A DNA stretch of 64,000 nt from Streptomyces lienomycini. GTDB lineage: Bacteria > Actinomycetota > Actinomycetes > Streptomycetales > Streptomycetaceae. The position numbers and the translations under genes were made by a program. The first letter of the stretch is position 1. The number at the start of each line of letters is the position of its first letter. The DNA is taken from positions 5,279,501-5,343,500 of the forward strand of contig NZ_CP116257.1 of NCBI RefSeq assembly GCF_027947595.1. Reading direction: 5' to 3'. Positions 55,255 to 64,000 of the stretch are shown here, piece after piece. A model generated the notes under the pieces. The model was not told where the DNA came from. It did not search any database and saw nothing but the letters and a program-made list of their open reading frames with translations.

Positions 55255-55917
55255 TCAGCTGGTCCAGAAGTCCCACCAGCGGGTGAGGATCATCATGCCG
55301 ATGATGCCGACGTGGAGCACCGGCAGGACCCAGGTGAACTCGCCGAAGAACCCGCGCAGCCAGTTCGGCGCGGGCAGGAAGCCCTTGCGGACGTTGAAGG
55401 ACGTCACGTACCAGAACATCAGGATGGTGGCGACCCAGGCCAGGCAGCACCACAGGCACAGCGAGTTGATCCGGTACAGGGACTGGAACTGCAGCCAGGA
55501 GACGAACGCGACACCGAAGAGGCAGCCGGCGTTGAAGGTGAGCCAGTACCAGCGCGGGTAGGTGGCGCGGGCGAGCAGGCTCATGCCGACGCAGATGACG
55601 ATGCCGTAGGCGACGAGGCCGAGCATCGGGTTGGGGAAGCCGAAGACGGAGGCCTGGTCGCTCTCCATGATGTTGCCGCAGGAGACGACCGGGTTGAGGC
55701 TGCAGCCGGGCGTGAACGTGGTGCCGGCGACCTTGGCCTCGAGGATCTTCTGCTTGTCGATCGTGATGACCCAGGCGGCGAGCAGGCCGGCCGCGCCCGT
55801 GATCACCAGCAGCAGCGCGAGGGCGCGGCTGCCGCCCTCGGTGCGTGTGGCTCGGGTGGTGGGGTCCGGCGCGGACTCTGCCACGGTGGAGGCGTCCTTC
55901 ACTGTCGTCTTGCTCAT
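55255..55917 (-). CDS. Vitamin K epoxide reductase family membrane protein
   Basis: A 220-residue protein with four to five membrane helices. The VKOR catalytic pairs are visible: a loop CSLNPVVSCGNIM with two Cys, and the redox motif SLCLWCCLAW (CxxC) at about residue 150. Such proteins oxidise quinone and drive disulfide formation of exported proteins. No fused thioredoxin domain is present, so a separate DsbA-like partner is expected. It follows hisS by 194 bases on the same strand. Confidence 0.92.
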   Translation of the reverse strand: MSKTTVKDASTVAESAPDPTTRATRTEGGSRALALLLVITGAAGLLAAWVITIDKQKILEAKVAGTTFTPGCSLNPVVSCGNIMESDQASVFGFPNPMLGLVAYGIVICVGMSLLARATYPRWYWLTFNAGCLFGVAFVSWLQFQSLYRINSLCLWCCLAWVATILMFWYVTSFNVRKGFLPAPNWLRGFFGEFTWVLPVLHVGIIGMMILTRWWDFWTS

Positions 55918-56050
55918 CACGCCGATTCCGTCACTGGAGAGTGGGACCTGCTTCGGGCAGGGGCCATTGTGCCGCACCAGCCTGTAGGGGCACCGTTCGA
56001 TGAGCCTATGAAAGGGTCGGCGATCACTCCGGAGCGGCGCGTTCCGGCCA

Positions 56051-56104
56051 ACACCCGTTCCCCGTGGGCACGCGCGCGCGAACACGCGTGCCCCGCAGGG
56101 GTGT
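56051..56104 (-). terminator. Terminator after hisS
   Basis: The outer arms ACACCC/GGGTGT and inner GGGCACGCG/CGCGTGCCC form an interrupted long stem just after the hisS stop. Confidence 0.75.
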
Positions 56105-56111
56105 CGCCGGG

Positions 56112-57374
56112 CTAGCCGAGCCTCGACTCGAGTTCGGCCACGATCTCGTTGACGCCGATCGCGGTCTGCTCGCCGGACTCCATGTCCTTGAGCTGGACGA
56201 CGCCCTCGGCGAGGTCGCGCTCGCCCAGGACCAGGGTGTAGCGGGCGCCCGAGCGGTTGGCGGCCTTCATCGCGGCCTTGAGCCCCTTGCCGCCGTAGGA
56301 GAAGTCGGCGGCGACGCCGTTCTTGCGCAACTCGGTGACCTTGGCGAACAGGATCCGGCGGGCCTCCTCGCCGAGCGGGACCGCGAAGACGGAGGTGGCC
56401 GACGGGATGTCCGGTTCGATGCCCTCCGCCTCCAGGGCGAGGACGGTGCGGTCGACGCCGAGGGCCCAGCCGACCGACGGCAGGGAGGGGCCGCCGATCA
56501 TCTCGGACAGGCCGTCGTAGCGGCCGCCGCCGCCCACCGCGGACTGGGAGCCGAGGCCGTCGTGGACGAACTCGAACGTCGTGCGCGTGTAGTAGTCCAG
56601 GCCGCGCACCAGCTTCGGGTCGTCCTCGAAGACCACGCCCGCCGCCGTGATCAGCTCGCGCACCTCCTCGTGGTACGCCTTGCAGGCGTCGCACAGGTAG
56701 TCGCGCAGCAGCGGGGCGTCGGTGAGCTGCTTCTGGACGTCGGGGCGCTTGTCGTCCAGGACCCGCAGCGGGTTGATCTCGGCGCGGCGCAGGGTGTCCT
56801 CGTCCAGGTCGAGACCGCGCAGGAAGTCCTGGAGCGCGGCCCGGTAGACGGGGCGGCACTCCTGGTCGCCCAGGGAGTTGAGCAGGATGCGGAAGTTCCG
56901 CAGGCCGAGGGCGCGGTACGACTGGTCGGCCAGGATGATCAGTTCGGCGTCCAGGGCCGGGTCCTCGGCACCGATCGCCTCGGCGCCGACCTGGGAGAAG
57001 TGGCGGTAACGGCCCTTCTGGGGGCGCTCGTAGCGGTACTGCGAGCCCGAGTACCAGACCTTCACCGGCAGGTTGCCCGCCTTGTGCAGGTTGGCCTCCA
57101 GGACCGCGCGCAGCACGGGTGCGGTGGTCTCCGGGCGCAGGGCGAGCCGGTCGCCGCCCTTGGTCTCGAAGACGTACATCTCCTTGGTCACGATGTCGGT
57201 GGACTCGCCGACGCCGCGCGCGAACAGCTCGACGTTCTCGAAACCGGGCGTCTCGATGTAGCCGTAGCCGGAGTTGCGCAGCGGGGCGGCGATCGCCTCG
57301 CGGACCGCCAGGAACTTGGCGGAGTCGGGCGGCAGCAGGTCGTACGTGCCCTTGGGGGCCTTGAAGGTGCTCAC
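56112..57374 (-). CDS. hisS: Histidyl-tRNA synthetase
   Basis: A 420-residue class II synthetase. GTG at 57374 starts the conserved [18 protein letters not shown]. Motif 2 is [22 protein letters not shown], and the histidine motifs are [15 protein letters not shown] and [11 protein letters not shown]. The anticodon-binding domain fills the last 95 residues. It is 11 bases downstream of the MBL-fold gene and so probably co-transcribed with it. Confidence 0.97.
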   Translation of the reverse strand: MSTFKAPKGTYDLLPPDSAKFLAVREAIAAPLRNSGYGYIETPGFENVELFARGVGESTDIVTKEMYVFETKGGDRLALRPETTAPVLRAVLEANLHKAGNLPVKVWYSGSQYRYERPQKGRYRHFSQVGAEAIGAEDPALDAELIILADQSYRALGLRNFRILLNSLGDQECRPVYRAALQDFLRGLDLDEDTLRRAEINPLRVLDDKRPDVQKQLTDAPLLRDYLCDACKAYHEEVRELITAAGVVFEDDPKLVRGLDYYTRTTFEFVHDGLGSQSAVGGGGRYDGLSEMIGGPSLPSVGWALGVDRTVLALEAEGIEPDIPSATSVFAVPLGEEARRILFAKVTELRKNGVAADFSYGGKGLKAAMKAANRSGARYTLVLGERDLAEGVVQLKDMESGEQTAIGVNEIVAELESRLG

Positions 57375-57385
57375 GGAAGGTCTCG

Positions 57386-58102
57386 TCACATTCCTCGTCG
57401 GGGCGCGTCGGGAGCGCTGTTCCCTTGGCGGCCTGCGGCCACTTGCCGCACGTACGGGTTGGTGGCCCGTTCCTGGCCGATGGTGGTCTGGGGGCCGTGG
57501 CCGGACAGCACCACGGTCGCGTCGTCGAGCGGCAGGCACACGCGCGCCAGGGACTCGAGCAGGTCGTCCATGGAGCCGCCCGGCAGGTCGGTGCGTCCGA
57601 TGGAGCCGGCGAACAGCAGGTCGCCCGAGAACATGACCGGCGGGATGTCCGCCGCCTCGGGCAGGCCGAAGGTCACCGACCCCTTGGTATGGCCGGGGGC
57701 GTGCGCGACCGTCAGTTCCAGGTCCGCCAGCGCCAGCTTCGCGCCGTCGGCCAGCTCCCTGACGTCGTCCGGCTCCCCCACGGTCAGCTCGCCCATGAGC
57801 GGCATGCCGACGCTGCGGCCGATGCCCTTCTCGGGGTCGCTCATCATGTACCGGTCGTCGGGGTGGATCCAGGCCGGCACGTCGTGCGCGCCGCAGACCG
57901 GGACGACCGAGGCGACGTGGTCGATGTGGCCGTGGGTGAGGACGACGGCGACGGGCTTGAGCCGATGCTTGCGGATCGCTTCCTCGACTCCGGGGGCCGC
58001 CTGGTGGCCCGGGTCGATGATCACGCACTCCTCACCGGCGGCGGGGGCGACGAGATAGCAGTTCGTCCCCCAGGCACCGGCGGGGAACCCGGCAATGAGC
58101 AC
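57386..58102 (-). CDS. MBL-fold metallohydrolase (glyoxalase II-like)
   Basis: A 238-residue metallo-beta-lactamase fold enzyme. Zinc ligands lie in [42 protein letters not shown] and [11 protein letters not shown]. Glyoxalase II-type thioester hydrolysis is a reasonable guess. GTG at 58102 is picked because the conserved [17 protein letters not shown] start follows. It is upstream of hisS and divergent from the cyclophilin gene. Confidence 0.87.
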   Translation of the reverse strand: MLIAGFPAGAWGTNCYLVAPAAGEECVIIDPGHQAAPGVEEAIRKHRLKPVAVVLTHGHIDHVASVVPVCGAHDVPAWIHPDDRYMMSDPEKGIGRSVGMPLMGELTVGEPDDVRELADGAKLALADLELTVAHAPGHTKGSVTFGLPEAADIPPVMFSGDLLFAGSIGRTDLPGGSMDDLLESLARVCLPLDDATVVLSGHGPQTTIGQERATNPYVRQVAAGRQGNSAPDAPRRGM

Positions 58103-58285
58103 GATCGTCCTTCGTTTGTGTCGGTACGGGTGGGCTTGCGAACGGGCCGCGCCCATGGTCAGAGCCTACCGGCGGTGCCGATTCCTCAGCGAACCCATAT
58201 ACGGTACGGGGCTACACGCCCACGGTCGGCTCATCGCACCCACGCGTACCGGTCGGCACACGAAGACGCATGAGGAGAGAACCCG

Positions 58286-59119
58286 GTGGTCACCCAGGAG
58301 CAGCGGCGGCGTCAGCTCGCCCGGGAGAAGTTCTTGCGGCAGCAGCAGCGACGCACCTCGGCACGGCGCAAGGCACGCATGCGCAACGCCGCGATCGCGT
58401 CGGTGCTCGGCGTGATCGTGATCGGCAGTGTCGCGCTGTACACGACCGGCGTGGTCCTGGGGGACGACGACGACAAGACGAACGCGAGCGCGGACGTCAC
58501 GCCGAGCGCCTCGGCTCCGAGCAAGGCTCCGGACCCGTGCGACAAGCCGGCCGACGGCAAGGTCAAGACGCAGACCTGGAAGAAGGAACCCGCGCTGACC
58601 GTCGACAAGTCGGCGAAGTACACGATGAAGCTGGCGACGACCTGCGGCGACATAGACATCGCGCTGAAGGCGTCGGCGGCGCCGCACACCGTCAACTCGT
58701 TCGACTTCCTGGCCGGCAAGGGCTTCTTCGACCACACCAAGTGCCACCGGCTGACCACCGAGGGCATCTACGTGCTCCAGTGCGGCGACCCCACGGCCCA
58801 GGGCAACGGCGGGCCCGGCTACACCATCCCGGACGAGAACCTCAAGGACAAGAGCCTCAAGGACAACGTGTACCCGGCGGGCACGGTCGCGATGGCGAAC
58901 ACCGGGCAGCCCGACTCCGGCGGCAGCCAGTTCTTCCTCGTGTACCAGGACAGCCAGCTGCCGCCCAGCTACACCCCGTTCGGCACCGTCTCGGACGAGG
59001 GCATGACGGTGCTGAAGAAGCTCGCCGCCGCGGGGGCCCAGCCCGCGGACCCCACGACCGGCAACACCGCACCCAACGCGACGGTCGTGATCAACAAGGC
59101 CACGGTCACCAAATCCTGA
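58286..59119 (+). CDS. Membrane-anchored cyclophilin-type peptidyl-prolyl isomerase
   Basis: A 277-residue protein. A basic N-terminus (residues 1-32) precedes a membrane segment (AAIASVLGVIVIGSVALYTTGVV), then an extracytoplasmic linker rich in Asp/Ser/Pro. The cyclophilin domain starts near residue 110 with NSFDFLAGKGFFDHTKCHRL, GNGGPGYTIPDEN and SGGSQFFLVYQD. The usual FMIQGG is changed to YVLQCG. GTG is preceded by GAGGAGAG. It probably folds exported proteins; divergent from the MBL gene. Confidence 0.92.
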   Translation: MVTQEQRRRQLAREKFLRQQQRRTSARRKARMRNAAIASVLGVIVIGSVALYTTGVVLGDDDDKTNASADVTPSASAPSKAPDPCDKPADGKVKTQTWKKEPALTVDKSAKYTMKLATTCGDIDIALKASAAPHTVNSFDFLAGKGFFDHTKCHRLTTEGIYVLQCGDPTAQGNGGPGYTIPDENLKDKSLKDNVYPAGTVAMANTGQPDSGGSQFFLVYQDSQLPPSYTPFGTVSDEGMTVLKKLAAAGAQPADPTTGNTAPNATVVINKATVTKS

Positions 59120-59254
59120 CCCTCATCAGCGAAAGTTCGGTCGTGCGGGATGCGGACAGGCCGCCCGCCGGTCGCCTATGTTGGCCGTGACGAAACTGTG
59201 GACGATGCCCGGGGGTAGCGAAGCCCTCCGCAGGCATCATGTGGAGGAGGCGCT

Positions 59255-60484
59255 GTGAGCAGCGACCCGTGGGGCCGCGTCGACGAGACGGGGACCGTGT
59301 ACGTGCGTACGGCCGACGGCGAGCAGGTCGTCGGCTCCTGGCAGGCGGGCTCCCCCGAGGAGGCCCTGGCCTACTTCGAGCGCAAGTACGAAGGCCTGGT
59401 TGTGGAGATCGGCCTCCTCGAGAAGCGGGTGAAGACCACCGACCTGTCGGCCAAGGACGCCCAGGCCGCCGTCGACCACCTGCGCGAGCAGGTGGACGCG
59501 CACCACGCGGTCGGCGACCTGGACGCCCTGCGGGCCCGGCTGGACAAGCTGGTGGCGCTCGTGGAGACCCGGCGCGAGGAGCGCAAGGCCCAGCGGGCCA
59601 AGCAGTCCGACGAGGCGCGGGGCGCCAAGGAGGCCCTGGTCGCGGAGGCCGAGGAGCTGGCCCGTTCCGACCAGTGGCGGGCGGCCGGCGAGCGGCTGCG
59701 GTCCCTGGTCGACACCTGGAAGGGCCTGCCGCGCCTGGACCGCAAGTCCGACGACGAGCTGTGGCACCGCTTCTCGCACGCGCGCTCGGCGTTCTCCAAG
59801 CGCCGCAAGCAGCACTTCGCGCAGCTCGACGCCCAGCGCGAGGAGGCCCGGCGGACCAAGGAGCGGCTGGTCTCCGAGGCCGAGGCGCTGTCGAACTCGA
59901 CGGACTGGGGGCCGACGGCCGCGCGCTACCGCGACCTGATGTCCGAGTGGAAGGCCGCGGGCCGTGCCCAGCGCGAGCACGAGGACGACCTGTGGAACCG
60001 CTTCCGCGGCGCCCAGGACGTGTTCTTCGCCGCCCGCAGCTCGGTCTTCGCCGAGCGGGACGCCGAGCAGACGGAGAACCTGAAGCTCAAGGAGGAGCTG
60101 GCCGGGGAGGCCGAGAAGCTCCTCCCGGTCACCGACCTGAAGGCCGCCCGCGCCGCGTTCCGCTCGGTCAACGAGCGCTGGGAGGCCATCGGCCACGTTC
60201 CGCGCGACGCCCGGCCGAAGGTCGAGGGGCGGATGCACGCGGTCGAGCGGGCGCTCCAGGAGGCAGAGGAGACCGAGTGGCGCCGCACCAACCCGGAGGC
60301 ACGCGCGCGTGCCGAGGGTCTGACCGGTCAGCTCCAGGCCGCCGTGGACAAGCTGCGTTCCCAGATCGAGCAGTCTCGCGCCCAGGGCAACAACGCCAAG
60401 GCCGACAAGCTCGCCCGTGAGCTGGAGGGCCGGCAGGCGCTGCTCGACCAGGCGCTCAAGGGGCTGCACGAGTTCGGCGGCTGA
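59255..60484 (+). CDS. DUF349 domain-containing coiled-coil protein
   Basis: A 409-residue, highly charged helical protein with repeated DUF349-type units: WRAAGERLRSLVDTWKGLPRLD, WGPTAARYRDLMSEWKAAGRA and LKAARAAFRSVNERWEAIGH, about 70-80 residues apart. The repeated Trp/Arg pattern marks the family. No catalytic motif. GGAGGAGG precedes the GTG. It is convergent with relA, and a perfect terminator lies between. Function unknown. Confidence 0.9.
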   Translation: MSSDPWGRVDETGTVYVRTADGEQVVGSWQAGSPEEALAYFERKYEGLVVEIGLLEKRVKTTDLSAKDAQAAVDHLREQVDAHHAVGDLDALRARLDKLVALVETRREERKAQRAKQSDEARGAKEALVAEAEELARSDQWRAAGERLRSLVDTWKGLPRLDRKSDDELWHRFSHARSAFSKRRKQHFAQLDAQREEARRTKERLVSEAEALSNSTDWGPTAARYRDLMSEWKAAGRAQREHEDDLWNRFRGAQDVFFAARSSVFAERDAEQTENLKLKEELAGEAEKLLPVTDLKAARAAFRSVNERWEAIGHVPRDARPKVEGRMHAVERALQEAEETEWRRTNPEARARAEGLTGQLQAAVDKLRSQIEQSRAQGNNAKADKLARELEGRQALLDQALKGLHEFGG

Positions 60485-60504
60485 CGGTCGCGGACCGCGC
60501 ACAG

Positions 60505-60543
60505 GAGAGGGGCTCCCGTACATCGCGTACGGGAGCCCCTCTC
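60505..60543. terminator. Bidirectional terminator between the DUF349 gene and relA
   Basis: GAGAGGGGCTCCCGTA (60505-60520) pairs perfectly with 60528-60543 across a seven-base loop. It serves two converging genes. Confidence 0.92.
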
Positions 60544-60565
60544 GTGTGTGCGCCTGTGCGGCCCG

Positions 60566-63109
<2,544 letters not shown>

Positions 63110-63224
63110 GAGGACTCCTCGTGCGCGATCCGGGTCCCCCGGTCAGGCTCCGGATACCCCATGGTAGCGATCCTGTGCTCCGGGATCGCCTTCAGGCCAA
63201 TGTGAAGGCCGTCAACCCCTGCAA

Positions 63225-63267
63225 CGCCTGGGGCGGGCGCCGGATTCCTCCGGGCCCGCCCCAGGGG
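63225..63267 (-). terminator. Terminator between apt and relA
   Basis: CCTGGGGCGGG (63227-63237) pairs with CCCGCCCCAGG (63255-63265), with an inner CCGG...CCGG pairing. It lies 16 bases after apt. Confidence 0.85.
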
Positions 63268-63282
63268 TGCGGTTCGCTTGGT

Positions 63283-63831
63283 TCAGACCGTGAGCAGCGC
63301 CTTCAGGGGTGCCCCGGCCAGGGCCGGCTCCAGGCGGGCCCGCCCGCCGAGGAAGCCCAGCTCCATCAGGACGGCGAGGCCCGCGACCTCGGCCCCGGCC
63401 CGCCGGATCAGCTCCAGCGAGGCCTCGGCGGTGCCGCCGGTGGCGAGGACGTCGTCGACGACCAGCACGCGGTCGCCGGCGCTCAGGTCCTCGGCGTGCA
63501 CCTCGATCTCGGCGGAGCCGTACTCCAGGTCGTACGCCTGGCTGAGGGTGGCTCCGGGGAGCTTGCCCGCCTTGCGTACGGGGATGAAGCCGAGGCCCGC
63601 CCGCAGCGCCACGGGGGCGCCGAGGATGAAACCGCGGGCCTCCAGGCCGACGACCTTGGTGGCGCCGGTGTGCCCGGCGACCTCCGCGAGCGCGCCGGTG
63701 AGGGCGGTGAACGCCGCCGGGTCCGCCAGGAGCGGGGTGATGTCCTTGAACACCACGCCCGGCTCCGGGTAGTCGGCCACGTCCCGGATGCGGCTGAGGA
63801 GCAGCTCCGTGATGTCCGTCGTACCGTTCAT
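63283..63831 (-). CDS. apt: Adenine phosphoribosyltransferase
   Basis: A 182-residue enzyme salvaging adenine to AMP with PRPP. Hallmarks are YPEPGVVFKDITPLL, GLEARGFILGAPVAL and the PRPP motif VLVVDDVLATGGTAEASL. The order secF-apt-relA is conserved in actinobacteria and links purine salvage with (p)ppGpp. The ATG overlaps the secF stop by four bases. Confidence 0.97.
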   Translation of the reverse strand: MNGTTDITELLLSRIRDVADYPEPGVVFKDITPLLADPAAFTALTGALAEVAGHTGATKVVGLEARGFILGAPVALRAGLGFIPVRKAGKLPGATLSQAYDLEYGSAEIEVHAEDLSAGDRVLVVDDVLATGGTAEASLELIRRAGAEVAGLAVLMELGFLGGRARLEPALAGAPLKALLTV

Positions 63832-64000
63832 CGGCGCTTCCCCGAGGGTCGGCCGCGGCCCCTGCCGCGGGACGCGGGCTGGTGACGGGGGCCGACGACC
63901 GCGGCGGCCTCGTCGTCGGGCCCGTCGTCGGCGTACGGCGCCTCCTCGTCGGCGGCCGGTGCCGGTTCGCCCTTGGCGCCCGCCTGGGCCCGCTTGGCGA
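63828..64000 (-). CDS. secF: Protein export membrane protein SecF, C-terminal fragment
   Basis: The last 57 codons of a minus-strand gene running off the window. The visible tail is hydrophilic: an Ala/Lys/Glu run, an acidic patch (ADDGPDDEAAAV) and a basic end (SRGRGRGRPSGKRR). No SecF core is visible. The call rests on its place just before apt-relA, where actinobacteria carry secD-secF, and on the four-base overlap with apt. Confidence 0.7.
   Translation of the reverse strand, partial: AKRAQAGAKGEPAPAADEEAPYADDGPDDEAAAVVGPRHQPASRGRGRGRPSGKRR

Overview
The window is core chromosome from a high-GC actinomycete, almost certainly Streptomyces. Protein-coding stretches have nearly saturated G/C third positions, and GTG and TTG starts are common. 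Diagnostic genes are present: bldD with its c-di-GMP signature, sIHF, a bifunctional Rel (RFKD motif) beside apt and secF, GuaB1, a cysteine-free S4, and the pyrR-pyrB-pyrC-membrane gene-carA-carB order. No tRNA, rRNA, IS element, prophage or CRISPR array was seen.

Layout. (1) 1-12009 is accessory: two MFS exporters, a thioesterase, a uracil permease, a secreted GH6 glycosidase, an F420-type oxidoreductase, a flavin amino-acid oxidase paired with a nitrilase-family hydrolase, an Lrp regulator and a small HTH regulator. (2) 12083-25801 holds housekeeping genes, mostly on the minus strand: guaB1, a SorC regulator, rpe, rsmB, fmt, priA (carrying two apparent frameshifts), metK, coaBC, rpoZ, gmk and sihF. 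(3) 26025-36089 is the pyrimidine cluster, headed by pyrR and read leftward to pyrF. (4) 36386-46428 has bldD, nusB-efp-pepQ and the aromatic-acid genes aroK/aroB (one open frame), aroC and aroE, then mltG. (5) 46557-55917 has ruvX-alaS with two small envelope genes, a frameshifted NB-ARC/TPR-type ATPase, rpsD, rarA and a VKOR-family protein. (6) 56112-64000 has hisS, an MBL hydrolase, a cyclophilin, a DUF349 protein, relA, apt and the tail of secF.

How the genes work together. carAB, pyrB, pyrC, pyrD and pyrF give de novo UMP synthesis under PyrR, with a PyrR-type RNA element over the pyrR ribosome-binding site. aroKB, aroC and aroE supply chorismate. metK, fmt, rsmB, efp, alaS, hisS and rpsD serve translation. 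relA, rpoZ, bldD and sihF are global regulators.

No large undescribed system was found. The best leads are small: a five-codon leaderless leader peptide plus RBS-sequestering hairpin before an MFS exporter (10758-10860); a perfect 38-bp palindrome at the promoter of a small HTH gene (12021-12058); an open frame running from that gene's UGA stop to the start of the Lrp gene; the AroK-AroB fusion; a Q/Y-rich repeat tail on MltG; and a duplicated GADFLG motif on a small membrane protein between aroC and aroE. Three apparent -1 frameshifts all fall in G/C homopolymers and may be assembly errors.
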